This document shows, one piece after another, positions 1 through 13,500 of a stretch of DNA of 64,000 nucleotides (position 1 is its first letter; the number at the start of each line of letters is the position of its first letter). The notes beneath the pieces were generated by a model. It worked only from the letters and a program-made list of their open reading frames with translations. It did not search any database and was not told where the DNA came from. The DNA is from Branchiostoma floridae (taxonomy: Eukaryota; Chordata; Leptocardii; Amphioxiformes; Branchiostomatidae), in the NCBI RefSeq assembly GCF_000003815.2, contig NC_049992.1:17163780-17227779 (forward strand). The letters are read 5' to 3'. Position numbers and translations under genes: made by a program.

Positions 1-8
1 ATCCTTAC

Positions 9-530
9 CAAAGCAGCCTGCTCAGGACAGGCCAGACATTTTGGTAACTCCATGTCTTTGTAGAACCGACTTGAGATGCCCATGGGAGAGTCCAGATACA
101 CCGGTTCCTCACGGTAAATCTTCAAGAAATCTCTGACCTTCATCCTCTTCTTGAAGGCAAAGTCGCTCTTCCAGACCTTCCGGAAGTCCACCTTCATCAC
201 TTCGTCTCCGTATTCCTCCACGAAGGACTCTGGGTTTCCGGGCCAGTTTTGAACGGACGGCCAGTGAGCTGCGCCCCCCCTCATGAGTAGGGGGGTGCCC
301 GTTCTGATGTAGTCGCGATAAAACGTCTCCGGGTCGGGCACGGTGTGGACGACTTGGACCATCCCGGATGGCGGTTTGTGGCAGCCGAACGGCTTCATGT
401 GGCATTTTTGCAGAATTGGGCTGTCCGCGGCGACAACATCGCAACGTTGTGGCGCGACAAACAAGGAGACGATGATGACTAAGTACCTCCAGCAGGACCC
501 CCACATCAGTGATCTACTGTTTACCGTCAT
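9..530 (-). CDS. JmjC/cupin_8 domain protein, secreted or ER-lumenal, first coding exon (partial gene)
   Basis: The minus strand is open for 174 codons from an ATG at 530 to a GTAAGG donor at position 8, phase 0. The protein opens with a hydrophobic signal segment (about residues 9-36, WRYLVIIVSLFVAP core), then a short Cys-containing linker (CHMKPFGCHKPP). After that comes the N-terminal part of a cupin_8/JmjC fold: PETFYRDYIRTGTPLLMRG, then AAHWPSVQNW, the acidic stretch EEYGDEVMKVDF, and LPKCLACPEQ just before the donor. Members of this family are Fe(II)/2-oxoglutarate hydroxylases. Their HxD metal motif normally follows the point where this exon ends, so catalysis cannot be assessed here. 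The downstream ATG at residue 9 is an alternative start. The gene continues past the left edge and diverges from IgSH3-A, with about 3.9 kb between start codons. The family call comes from motif recognition, not a search. Confidence 0.7.
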
Positions 531-738
531 GTTGAAGGATGGTGTTCTCATACGTTCATTCTAACCTGGAAATACATGAAAGAGAAATAATTTTCTGTGG
601 AAGAGGAATTATGGTTTCAACATTACGCAGCCTCCAACATATCTTGGTTACAGATCGTCATCACAAGTGTTTAACAATTTACACAGTATGTAACATTCAC
701 AATGCAAAGTTTGGATTGTCTGTAGTGGATGCTACAAG

Positions 739-956
739 TACTGTAAATGCATTTAAGTTCGCAGGGATTTAATTTCCCGGTAGCCGGAAAAAAAGACTTT
801 TCGCGGTGGTTTTAAGTTTGCGGTAGCACCATGCACTGTTCTGTAGTCTCTTACTGCCATGGATAAATGTTCATGGTGGTTTTTAATTTGTGGTGAAGCG
901 GCCACCGCAAAAACTGCAAACATCAAACCACCACAAAAGTTTCTGCATTTACAGTA
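739..956. mobile_element. MITE, family 1 (ends ACTGTAAATGCA)
   Basis: The terminal inverted repeats are TACTGTAAATGCA at the left and TGCATTTACAGTA at the right. The interior is internally palindromic and rich in CCGCGAA/TTCGCGG-like words. Other copies lie at 9202-9413, 11774-11954 and 31292-31503. It has no coding capacity and is a non-autonomous DNA transposon. Confidence 0.8.
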
Positions 957-1168
957 GGCGCCAAAGGGCATTTATACAGACTACAGAGGGCTGTACAGAC
1001 TACTTTCCAACTTGAAGTCAAATCAACCATGTTTCTGACATGATTGAGCTTCAAAATATATTGCCATATGCCTTGCCAGATATAGATCATAGGCTGAACA
1101 ATACTTAAAATAGACATATCCAACATGGAATGGATATAACTTACTGTACTAAAAAGAGCCAACATATA

Positions 1169-1383
1169 ACGCTGGTTCACCTTTATCCGAGGGTATCCTA
1201 TATTCGTTGTTTGTACAAAAAACGTATTTAGGGATATAGACTAATAGAGTCGACGGACGGTAGGAACATTGTGAAATATTGCAAATTTGAAACCACTGTC
1301 AGTAGGCTTAATACTCCTAAATGTGCTGTTTTTAAAGACAACGGATAAAGGTCACCCCACGGATAAAGATGAACTAGCGTTAC
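1169..1383. mobile_element. MITE, family 2 (ends TAACGCTGGTTCAC)
   Basis: Its ends are inverted: AACGCTGGTTCACC-TTTATCCG at the left and CGGATAAAGATGAACTAGCGTTA at the right. A second copy in the same orientation lies at 5408-5636 with the same interior, including ACGTATTTAGGGATATAG and GTCGACGGACGG. It is non-coding. Confidence 0.75.
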
Positions 1384-3864
1384 AACTGTTACTGATTACT
1401 ATTAGAAAATTCCTAATACTAGTCAAACCTGTGTATTAGGAGGGGATGGCTGAGCTACAGTTGACAGACCAGACTGCGTCTACAGACTAAAGTTGATCAC
1501 ATTACTGAGAAATAAGGGGATGGGGGTGCAATTATCCTCATGTATTATGTAGTAGGAGCTCAATAATGTAATGATGTGGTGTATGTAACGTTATGCAAGT
1601 GTATGTACAGAAGGACAATTTAGTAATTGTAAAACCCCTTTAAGAACAAGATTTTCTCAGCAATGTTGATTTTAACTAAATATTACTGAAATATTTTAAG
1701 TACAATGTATTTTGAATAAGGCAAAGCAAATTCGGCTAAACATTTTGTTTGAAGTTAAAGTTTTTTTTTCTTCTGGATGAAAAGAAATGGGAAATTCATG
1801 TAATGTTAAATCCATACTGCTTTTCAGTGGCACTTCTTTGGACTTGTCACTTGATGCAATGTTCTACGGGCCATTAGTATAATGCAATTACCCTATACAT
1901 GTACAGTACCCACATATTAAATCTATTTAGTAAAGTAAACATAGAGGCACTTTAGCCTGCATAGCTACCATACCCTTTGATGGGTTTAAAATGACATTTT
2001 CCATTTTCTCACAGTCGTGACACAATAATAACATTTTGTTCATGTCACACGCCCCAAACGGTGACTGAGCTTGGGTAACCAACTTTTTGCAAACGAAAAA
2101 GTTACTATCAAAAATGATCCAGTATCAGCATACTGTACAATATGCACATGTTAATCTATAAACTGGTTGTACCACTTTAAGTTGACCACATGTGGGTAAT
2201 TTTACATTCAAATGACCAATTATCATTCCAGGTTAAGACAACATGATGAGGGCACATTTAATTGCCGTGGGAGGGGTTGAATGACCAGAATGACCCACTT
2301 GGTCAAGAGGAGTGGCAGTTGTGATGATACAAAAACTTCTGGTGACTTTTTGATACAATTACAACCTTTCATGTCATTTTCTCGCTGTTGTCATTCTTTT
2401 ATTATTATTTTTTAACATGTAACATTACAGTACAATCCCTCCCATGAGAAAATTTAGCAATAAGCCGTATCACAGAGATCAGAACGCATGTGCGGAAACA
2501 GGAATTCTCGGTAGTATGTCAAATGCAAAGGCCCTGAGAACGAAAACATTCCTTGTCTCTTGAACCATTGTTTTGATTTACCTAACAATGTCCACATAAA
2601 TTGTACAGGTTTTGTTCTTTAACGAGACCTTAACATTTGACATATTACCTACTAGAATTCCTGTCGCCGCACATGTGTCTATGTGGAAGGGGTTATAGTG
2701 TCACTAGGCAGCCAGAAAACATTTAGGATTTCCCTCCAAGGGTCTTCTTCAGACAGTTTAGCAGGTAACATTTTGCACAGATGCCATTTTTGCAAGCAGA
2801 GTATGGTAACAGCTCTACAAAGAACGTTTAACTTAAGGTCATATAGTTACGCAACTTTTCCCTTGACCTACAAATCATGTTTTAAGAAATCCAGAAAAAT
2901 ATCAAACCTCGACCTTAACTTAACTGTTAAGTTAACATATGATTATGATTGAAACTTTCAAAGTTTTGTCACTGTTTTAAGTGTTTATACCACCCCAGCC
3001 TATACTAGTAATTATCGCTGTGCTTAAATGACAGTGTATCATAAACTAGTTTAAGGAAGATTATTGTAAAGAATCACCGAATGCTGACTTACTTACTAGT
3101 GAGGTACCTGTGAAGTATCATAGGTTGGGTACTGGAAGCATTTGTTCATAACAAGTATCTATCAAGCTTATCGCTTATAAGTTAAAAGGCCAAAACATAA
3201 TTTACAGTGATTCCCAACTTATGATCCATCGAATTACTACGATAAATGGGCTGTATCGTCTTCCTAAATATTGTTGAGAACTTAAACGAAGGCATTAAAA
3301 GCTTAAAGTCGTGCCAAAACTCACCTGTTATGGATGACACGACTACTTGACAAACTTGTTCTGCAGGAGTCTCTTTTGCAACAAAGTTACACTTCCGCGT
3401 TCTACACATGTGTGTGCATTTACGACAGTTTCCGGTTTCCGGCACATTACTGAGACCGTCTACCAACGACATCTAGCGGTTCTTTTGCAAAGCACAACGA
3501 GTAAGTGGAGCTGCAGTTGTTGCGACGGCCAAAGGAAGGGCCCGACCAACCGCCTGCATATCATTGACATCCCGGCGGTAGTCCGACAACTAGGATGATA
3601 CATTTTCTGCTTCTTCGTACCGCTTAATATTTTTGCCACTCTGAACTTAGTAAGACCTAGTACATACAAGGGACTACTAGTACTGTATTGTATTACTAGC
3701 TAGTATTAACGGTAACCCAAAACAAACTTTACAAAGTCACGATAGGGTTTCATCGAAATTGTTCATGATACAGGACAATTTTACCTTGTATGTCGCCAAA
3801 ACAAGGGCTTGAATTCAGCCCCTATATTTTGTCAAAATGAAGCTAGCTTTTCATTTAAACAACA
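1384..3864. other. Intergenic DNA between the JmjC gene and IgSH3-A
   Basis: This stretch is AT-rich with several short homopolymers. I see no conserved exon, RNA gene or clear mobile element. The short open frames at 2683-2952 and 3182-3669 overlap each other on both strands and match nothing I recognise. Confidence 0.5.
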
Positions 3865-4139
3865 ATGGAGTTAGGGATTCGTCTTAAGTCTCTACCATAT
3901 GGTCCTCGGTCACACAAAGTTGGTCTCAGTCTCGCGGCGAAGCTCTTAAATTATTCAACTCCACCGCTGAAACGCGCTACACTGTTTAAGGTATTTCACA
4001 GACGGGTAATTTCAGCTGTTCCACAAGTGATACCTGTAATATCCCTGCCACTCACGGAGCACGACAACAATTGGACCGACGGTTCAAACGCAGTGATCGC
4101 CAGGTCTCATTATCATCCGCGGCTCGATAGGTTTCTCAA

Positions 4140-4445
4140 TTATTCAGGTCCGTGCCAGGCTGCCGTACTTCTGATAGCAAACGTTGTTTCGCACCGCAGA
4201 GGACGATTTGGGCTCTTCCACCCGCGGCGCATCCCTGTAGTTTCTGACAGTTCCCCGCTCAGCGCACAGCAAGAGGAGGACTTCAGAACAAGAGAGCGCC
4301 TGGAGCGAACGCGTCGTGAAAAAAAAAGAGCGCGCTCCCGCAAGTTTTCGGAACAGAAGATTTTTCTTCATTCGCTGTGCTTGGATAGTTCGAGGAAGGG
4401 ACAAAAAGAGCGGCCCAGGATACAACAAGGAGACCAGTGTGCGGC
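4140..4445 (+). promoter_or_regulatory. Candidate 5' UTR / promoter-proximal region of IgSH3-A
   Basis: No ATG occurs on the plus strand between 4140 and the exon 1 start at 4446. That fits a 5' UTR, and the stretch is more GC- and CpG-rich than its flanks. The start context GCGGCATGG has a purine at -3 and G at +4. I see no convincing TATA box, and the transcription start cannot be placed from sequence. Confidence 0.4.
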
Positions 4446-4512
4446 ATGGATATGGGACTGACAGCAGTCAGGATTCTTAGTGCGAGCTTCGTACTGGCAA
4501 CACTACTCAACG
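4446..4512 (+). CDS. IgSH3-A exon 1: signal peptide
   Basis: The exon encodes MDMGLTAVRILSASFVLATL-LNG, a short charged start followed by a hydrophobic core, and ends with one base of the next codon at a GTAAGG donor (4513). It joins exon 2 in phase 1 to give LNG-VAG-QSS, with cleavage likely after VAG. An in-frame ATG at 4452 could also serve as start. The exon lies 16.1 kb before exon 2. The link is inferred from phase, signal-peptide character and start context. Confidence 0.75.
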
Positions 4513-7500
4513 GTAAGGTCTTCTAGATTGTAGGGTACGTTTTAGTTCGGGTGTTGTTCTAAGGTGCGTTCGCTCAGTGAAGTCGTCAGTAGGACGTTTT
4601 TCATAAGCAGTATCGTCACAGCTAAGGCGAGGTACTTTTTCAGAGCAATTCATTCCCCATGTCAGTAGCGACTTGCACGAGACACCAGCTTAACTTTTCA
4701 TGGATGAATGTCAAGCATTTAAGGTTCAGAGTTCGAGCCCCATCATTAGAAGGGACAGCCGGTATTAAAAAAAAAACACTGCTCCTTGAATCAGATGCAG
4801 AATATTTGAATGCGCGTGGTTGTGATAATTAATCCGTTTTCTGTATTTTGCGGTAGGACATTTCCTTGGGTGTATGACACTTTTGGAACTTTAAGTTGAA
4901 AAACCAAATTGGTTGCCGATAAAATAGAATTTTTTAATCGCCTTGCCAGGTCGGGCAAAATTTATTTCACTGTTGCCACGAATAACAAAATCATGTGGTG
5001 TCAACTCATCCGATTTCGGCGAATTTGGAGAAACTTAAGACCCAGAAATGATAAATCAGATGCCTGTTCCCGTAAGTCCCGTCCGATTTCACGGCACACT
5101 GGCCAACACCGCGCATCGCAGGTGGGGATAGTTCACAATCAATAGAACTCGCACGCTCCGAGGACGGTACAAATCACGGAGACGAACCGGCTTGCCTTCG
5201 CCACCTGCCGTATTATGGTCCGTCACTCGAGGGGCTAGTCTGTACCAGACTGACTACGCTGGCTGTTATAGGGAAAATAATTTGCCAGGGGAGTTTTGCT
5301 ACCAGAGGTGTTGGCTGGCTCTCCGGACGGGAAACATGGACCTTAGCGTGGACTGACTCCCTTGGCCAATTTCCCGATTTTTTTTGTTGCCGAATTTTAC
5401 GATCTCGGTAACGCTGGTTCATCTCTATCCGGGGGTAACCTATATTCGGTGTCTGTAAGAAAAAAACGTATTTAGGGATATAGAGTCGACGGACGGTGGT
5501 TTCAAATAGGAACATTTTGAAAATATTGCAAATTTGAAACCACAGTCCGCAGACTTAATACACGTACTCCTAAATGTGCTGTTTTTAAAGACAACGGATA
5601 AAGGTCACCCCACGGATAAAGGTGAACGAGCGTTACCCCTGTAGGAAGGCCTGGTGGAGGTTACGAGGGGCACCTGCAAAAGTCAGATCATGGGCCTCCT
5701 GGCGACTGTCCTTGCCTGTTGTGTGTATGTTAGGGCGTCGTCAAAGGTATTTTGGGCAGGACCAAATGGACATACTAGTATTCACTGCCATTTTCCTCAA
5801 AATGTTACACTATGCATTAATCATGACTGCATAAACTGTACGACTTCAACTTTGAAACGTCAGTACCCATATCAGTAAAAAACATACCCCCCTCTACGAC
5901 TGAAAATGGGATTGGGTGTGACTGAATGCCTTTAGACATATGATAGCCAAAGTTTAGCCATTTTGTGAATATTCTAAGTGCCGTGGCAAGATAAGGTGCA
6001 GTGGACAAAAATCGTTTGGACATACATGCCTCTAAACGGCCACCGTGGATGATGCATGTATCGTATGCAGCTGAGTTGTACAAGTCATTCCGGCTATGCA
6101 CAGCGTTCGTGTACCGTCTTACTGCGCTAGCTATCCGCACGATTTGCAACCCCATTCTACTAGGGCGACGACGTTGCTACGACCGCCCTGTGACCCTTGC
6201 ATTAATTTGACAGTGTGCTTAACGAATCGGATGGGTACAAGGGAATATTTTTACGCTGTGTATTTTTTTTTCAGTCATACTCCTAGATTTTGTAGCCTCC
6301 TTCGCAGACGTCGACTTCGCTGGATTTCCTCACCCATTTCCTATATTCATATCGCCGAAATAAACCAGGCTTGGAGGCAGGGCAAAACTCCCTTCCACGA
6401 CAAACTCCCTTCCCTGGCATAAGAGAACCTACCTAACGTTGAAAATACCAAATGAAATAAAACCCAGTCCCGTTCGAAGTCTGCAAAGGAGGCTATAAAT
6501 TTTGCACGATATTCCAATTGTTAAGCCAAGGGTTACACATATCCAAAACTTAGGTCGCAGGGAGGTCACAACGCTTTCCACTTGAATGTAGGGGAGGGGG
6601 GGGGGGGCTTTTAACCGTCAAATCAACCCGATATAGACAGCAGCAATTTCAACTTGTGACGAACGCGAAGCAAAGTTTCTATTTCATGCAACAGTAGCTT
6701 CTCGGTTGTATCTAATTCCCGAAAGACGAACAAATCGTAACCAATTTTTGGAAAGATTTATCCTAGACTTGAATAGAAGAAGAAGACAGATTTCGCAAAT
6801 CTGTAAAATCCATATTCTGGTGAAGTAAGATAATTTGATATCTATCCGCCAAAACGTTGGACTATCTATCATACAGAAAAGAAGTCAAACCCTTCAAATG
6901 CAAGCTCAAGTAAAAATACGATCAGAAACTAATAGCTGTTATTTCACTTTTGATTTATTTATGTCTTCCAATGTTCTTGTATGCTATAGTTTTTCTTTCT
7001 TTGCAATTAGCCCTCGGTTATGAATTTGTAATAAAGTTATCATAAAACATTAACAAATCGTTAACTGGCTATAAATATTACAGTTACTTGTGAGAGAATC
7101 CATGTCATTACTTCTGACAAGTCAGCTGATCGTACGCAGATAATGGTAGGACTTTGCCCTTCGAAATGTCGAAAAGGGCATTTCAATTTGTAGAATAGCT
7201 GTCTGCTTTTTTGGTCCCTATTCACCAGACCCATTCTACTCATTACCAGCGGAAGGGTAGGTTTAAAAGGGTTGCAAAGGGGGCACTTCTAAATTGTCAT
7301 TGTCCGACCTACTCTGAGCAAGGGGATCGTCGGTAAAGTCTGGTGAATTGAAAAGAAACGTATAAAAACTGGTCGAATATTCAGTTGGTGTGCTATTTTT
7401 TGTGCGTATTTTTTAACAATGGAAATCAGCATCGATTGAGATTTGTAAAGTTTTTAGAAAACAAAAATGAGCTGTGATGTTCTCCGAAAAGTGATGAGGG

Positions 7501-10500
7501 ATGGGTCATTCGAAGAACGATAGCACTTCATGAAACTCCTTTTTGTCGTACCCATAAATTTCTGCCATACCCGCTAAAATTTCTCCCATATACGTATCCG
7601 TTAGTTATCACCGTATCCGCTAAAATATACACCGTACCCGTTAGTTTCTGTCGTATCTTGTCCCTTTCCACGGTAATTGAGTACGGCGGAAAAGGAGTTT
7701 TATGGGGTTTGCAATGGGATCCTAGGGTCAATCTCAAGCTCGGACATGTTGTTTTGGCTTGCATTCGTTATTTCGGATGGTGCCGTAATGAGGGAACCCT
7801 TAGGTACAAGGCTAAACTCTAGGTTACACAGTGGCAAACCTCTGCATGTATAAAACGTGTTGTATCCCAACCTTGGGTACGTGTTTGGGATACCCCAACA
7901 ATCACGGTGGGCAACGCCACCGGAATACGTATCCTGGATATCCCGTTTGCGTCCCTGTTTCGCACGAGTCCGGGATAGGCCGCTCTTGGGATAGAACAAG
8001 AGGTGGCCCGGTGTGCTTGGCCAAAGCCGCATTGCACTACCAGAAACTACTTGATAAAGAATAATTATACTTCACTACAACAGAGAAAGACTGCTTTATT
8101 ATTATTTTAGATATTTTTCACCAAAGGGATCATGATTGATCTTGCCAGGAATTAGAACAAACACAAATGCGGCTCCGGGAACATGTCCAGGCTTTGGGCC
8201 GGGGTTGATTTGAATTTATGACAGTTGGAAACACGCAGGTGCGTTCAAATCATATCTCCGGAGAACAGCCAGGAAAACACGGCCAAGTCATTTCCTTCTC
8301 CGCCGCCAACCATTCCTCTTGCCTCTCATGTTCTATATCTGTCTTCCGCCCCACTGAAAAGAACGCGTCAGGAGTGAAAAATGACGGGCAGAAATTCTAT
8401 GTGCTGTTGACTTTACAAGGCTGTAGGGTGGCGACGAAAGGTTTGCGTGCGTGTACCTTCATAGAAAAATCCATAGCTGTAAGGCCACAGCAAGTAAATT
8501 TTATGGATGACATCATCTGCAGACTGCAAAAATAATGAGATAGCGCGAAAAAAAAAACAAGATGGGTAAAAAAAAACAAGATGGATAAATTTTCAAAATA
8601 GACACCATAAACGTCGTAACAAGATTTGAAGTGACAAAACGTGGCATCACAACTAACAAGGCACTCATTCCTGTATTAAAGAAGTGGACTAGTGTAGTAA
8701 AAGTGACACTAGTGTGGTACACTGGCATCGCTTGTCAAGCTGGCAACAACAGTCACTTCAGCAACTATAGTCATAGCTACATCCCTAGTGTCACTTCTAC
8801 AAGTATGATTATATTTGGCTACAACACAACATGTTTGCCTATTTTGGTCTATCTGACCATCCCCGAAGAGGAAAAAAAATTCTTGTTTTTTTTCTGAAAT
8901 CAGGCGAAATTAATGCGCGCGCTGATGTCATCCATAAAATTTACTTGCTGTGGCCTAAGGCGTATGGAAAAATGTAGACTTTCCGGTTACCAAACCGACT
9001 CTAAGTAAAAACCAGCCGACCCTACTCTTTTTTTTTTTGGGTCGACCACTGGTACTAGTTTTCCATCAAACATCTTTGGAATGTAGACTTTGCCTTTTTT
9101 TTTTTTCAAATCCATTCCTTATTTGTGTTAACAATAGAAAAAAAGTGATATAAACAGACCCAGCAAATCTCTAGGCCCATTTATGTTGACGCACTACGTA
9201 ATACTGTAAATGCAGAAATGTTCGCGGTGGATTAATGTTCGCGGTTTTCGCGGCGACCACTTTACCGCGAACTTAAATCCACCGCGAACATTTTTCTATT
9301 AAGGTATTAGACTGCAGTCGATGGTGTTACCGCGAAATTAAATCCACCGCGAAAAGTCATTTTTCCCGCTACCGCGAAATTAAATCCCCGCGAACTTAGA
9401 TGCATTTACAGTAGTACGCCCGGTTTTGATATCTTCTGTTCTGGACACGCCATGGTCACGATTTTCGGTTCTAAGATAGCTGTTGTGCATGGTAAGAAGT
9501 GACATAGGTTTGAGCCCCCTAGCAGCTTGTTCTGGAACTACCGGGTCATTTTTTCTTGAAATATGTGTAAAGGGAAAACTCAAGAAGGTGTTCATACTTT
9601 TCTAATTAGGTGGTATCTCACTGCACCTGAGGCACTGGTGCGGCACTGCGGTGTTCGTTCACTGCGACAATGCTGTGTTATTTTCGTCGATCTTTTTTAA
9701 TAATCTAGATATTGCGTACGTAAAAGCATGACTTAGTTGTTCATACTTTTCTATTTAGATGGTCTCTCACGGTGTACCGAAAGTGCGAAAAGGAACGAAA
9801 AGGAACGAAAAGGAACGAAAAGGAACGAAAAGGAACGAAAAGGAACGAAAAGGAACGAAAAGGAACGAAAAGGAACGAAAAGGAATGGAGTATGAAGCAA
9901 ACTTAAATAAAATCAATGAGAATATAAGGAATCGGTACTGCGGGCGTTAGAAGCCTATAAAACGTGTTTTATTTTACCGAGAATTTGACATTATCAAATT
10001 TTTACAGCGCTGTTTTAGGCTGTTGTTTTTGTGTGGCTAAATTATTCTTTGAAGATCTGCGAAATACAAAGAAACGGAACTGAGATAAGAAAGTAAGGAC
10101 TAAAATTCAGTGGGTGGTAGATGAATATCGATTATTATACATTTTCAGGATGAGGCAAGATTGTAACGTTGTTGTTGTATTTGGGTGGCTTTTATTCTCC
10201 CTAGAGGGGAGCGCCGCATGCAAATGACCCGCGAAATCCGGTCAGGAAAGATATGCTAATAAACTGCTGTCCCACGAGCATGACAGCTCCTTTCAACAGG
10301 GCCAACAACATGGTTTTCTGGAGACTGGAGACATATCTTCTCGCTCGTTCACAACGAAAGAAAAGCTGTAAAAGGAGAGACATATATACATTGTACCAAA
10401 GAGATTTCATCAAGTTGTACAATGAGTATTCATCATTTTGGCGGGAAGAAAGGTGCCAACGTGAGGAATTTGTGCAAAGGATATTGGGAAATACAATTTC

Positions 10501-13500
10501 TGTCAACAATTTTCCGTCATATTCAATACAAATAAATTTCTGCCTCTTGCGACCGACATCAGGCCCTCGCTGATGATAAAAAAATCCCAATGCCGGGTTT
10601 AGATGTCCTGGTTGCAAAACAAATTTAAGGCGTTGTATTGATATTAATGAAAGTGTGAAAAAAAAGGAAGGAAGAATAATTCCCAACATGCTGGGCTCGA
10701 ACTTCCGATCGTCGACTTCCCTGGGTTCGAACATTCGACCTATATTTCTCTAAGGTCAAGTTCTTACAAATTGTGCAATACATATACTTGTAACTTTGCT
10801 ATCATTGCATTTTTTAAACAACTATATCCACATAGCATGGCCTTTTATGATAAAATATGCGCAATCGTTCTCAACATAATCCATTTCTTCTTGTGAAATT
10901 TTATAATATAAATGTAATATGGATATTCTAAGGAATGTTATAACCACATTAACACGTACATGAACATAGATATGCATAGATAGGTCTCATCAATATTCAT
11001 TCCTCCATTGAACCATTGCTATAGGAATTTCGTGGAACAAGCCGCAAAATGCATTTGCCGATCACAGTTTACCTTTTCCTAATATTACCATCGATTTTAT
11101 TTGAATTTGCTTCATACTTCGTTCCTTTTCGTTCCTTTTCGTTCCTTTTCGTTCCTTTTCGTTCCTTTTCGTTCCTTTTCGTTCCTTTTCGTTCCTTTTC
11201 GTTCCTTTTCGTTCCTTTTCGTTCCTTTTCGTTCCTTTTCGCACTTTCGGTAGACCCGTATCTCACTACGCCTGAGGCACTGGTGCGGCACTGCGGTGTT
11301 CGTTCACTGCGACAATATTGTGTTATTTTCGTCGATTTTTTTAATAATCTAGATATTACGTAATGAGTAAAAGTATGACTTAGAAGACAACAAAATACGC
11401 AAACCGTAAAAATTCGTCCTATATCTTTATCTTATCACCAGTGCCCCAAGTGCAGTGAGATACCACCTTCAGTTAGTCAAGAAAACTTGCAACTGTAGCT
11501 GTACTTCACAGTGGTAAGTTTTCTTGACTAAAGCTGGTATCTCACTGCACTTGGGGCACCTGTGCGGCACAGCGGGGATTGTTCACTGTGGCACTGCTGT
11601 GTTATTTTCGCCAATTTCTTAAAATTTAGACATTGCGTAATCCTTGGTAAAAGTATGACTTGGAAGACACCAAAATATATAAAACCTAAGAAAATTCGTT
11701 CTTTATCTCTGAAATTCGTTGAGTAATATTTCGAACCCCGCAGTGCCACACCGGTGCCCCAATTGCAGTGAGATACTGTAAATGCAGAAATGTTTGCGGT
11801 TTTCGCGGTGGTCACTTCACCGCGAATTTAAAACCACCGCGAACATTTTTCCAGGGCATTAAGATACTACAGTGCATAGTGCTACCGCGAAATTAAAGTC
11901 CCTTTTCCCGCTACCGCGAAATTAAATCCCGCGAACTTAAATGCATTTACAGTATCACCTTTAGTCAAGAAAACTCACGACTGCAAAGTTACAGCTACAG
12001 GCTTGGTCGCTCACCGCGGGAAGCATATGGCGGGGCGGGGCCGGGAGACGATGTCATTTCTCAGCGTGTGTTTGCTCCGGTGCTTCCCTGACGCTGACGC
12101 CGTCTCTAGCGGCTTCACAGACGTCGTAAACGATACATACGTATACGTGCCTTTGGGACGTACGTACGTCTGTTCTTAGGATACTTCTGTCTTCCGCTAA
12201 TGGATGGGCAAGATCATACGTATGGCCACGCTGGGTTGATCATATGGATGGCATCCGCGCACGCATCAATTTTCCCACGTTTAAAAAAAATCACGTTGAG
12301 TTCCATATCGTACAAAGAAGCTGTATAATAATGAATGAATGAATGAAGACCTTTATTGTACAGTTTTGCCCAACCGAGCTAGGTACAGATCACAACGAGT
12401 CAACATATATACATATAAAAAGTATCACAAATCTAGTCTAACACAAAAATTCAGCTTCTTCTCGCTTCTTGGTAATGCTGAAAATGTAGGACTGTATGGG
12501 TTTAGCTATTGTCGGTTTGTCAAAACGCATGAGAAATATAAAATATGATCAAATGTGTGCCGTGAATTAAACAAAAGATATATTGGAAAACTAATATCAA
12601 TGAGAGATATCTTCCAAGTTAAAAAAGATGCATATGACGTAAAAGAAAAAAGGAATCTATTGTTTCTGTTCAACCTTCCTGACCACTTAGATTTCATAAT
12701 GAAGTCAACTTCTACTTGCCAACATGCACGCTCGCATCACTTTTTGTGGTACCCAGTGGATTGAAGAAAAGGAAAGCTCATATACAAAAGAAAGATTTAA
12801 AATATTCCGACAGATGTTGGGAAAATAAAATCGTGACGTTTTCTACTCGAGGATTAGCCATTGTCCCAGTCCTCTAGATCTTTTTTTCCTAGTTTGACTT
12901 GAATCATGACTCTAAAGGTGGTATCTCATTGAACTTGGGGCACCGGTGGGGTCCTAAATACTACTCAACGAATTTCAAAGATAAAATTTCTTACGTTTTG
13001 TGTATTTTATTGTCTTCTAAGTCAACGCAATTTCTGAATTATGAAAAAAAATCGTCGAAAATAACACAACAGTGCCGCATTGGACGAACCCTGCAGTGCC
13101 ACACCGGTGCCCCAAGTGCAGTGAGATACCACCTTAAAGTTGACGATTGTGATGCAGATTGCAAACCCCACAGAGTGGCATGCCAGGTCAAGTATGAAAA
13201 GAACTGCGATATCATAATTCAGATTCTGGAGTCGTTGTAGTCAATACAAGCTTAATTCTGATTCATCGAAGTAGTTGAGTCTGGTTTAATGGATGTAAAG
13301 ACAGCGTTCTATTATTCTCTCATGTAAAACCTCTCATTAAGCGACTGCAATTTGGCAGCATGGCTGATGAGCCAAATGAAGTATGATTGTGTTCGATCGA
13401 TGTTTCCACATAGCCTCCATAGCAGGCTCTCTGGGCCTTTTGTTGTCTGTTTTTGCTTGTACTGCCGGCTCACCAGTTATTCTCCTTGGAATATTTTGAC

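Noticed and set aside
3865-4461. 198-codon open frame overlapping exon 1 of IgSH3-A
   Set aside because: It is in a different frame, has no domain I recognise, and ends just after the signal-peptide start. The region behaves as a 5' UTR or promoter stretch with chance openness.
9759-9950. Lys/Arg/Glu-repeat frame over the 10-bp minisatellite (also 11049-11363)
   Set aside because: A 10-bp unit with no stops opens all frames on both strands; this is not a protein.
10201-10734. 177-codon minus-strand frame and 106-codon plus-strand frame
   Set aside because: They overlap on opposite strands in intron 1. Neither shows a known domain or splice context.
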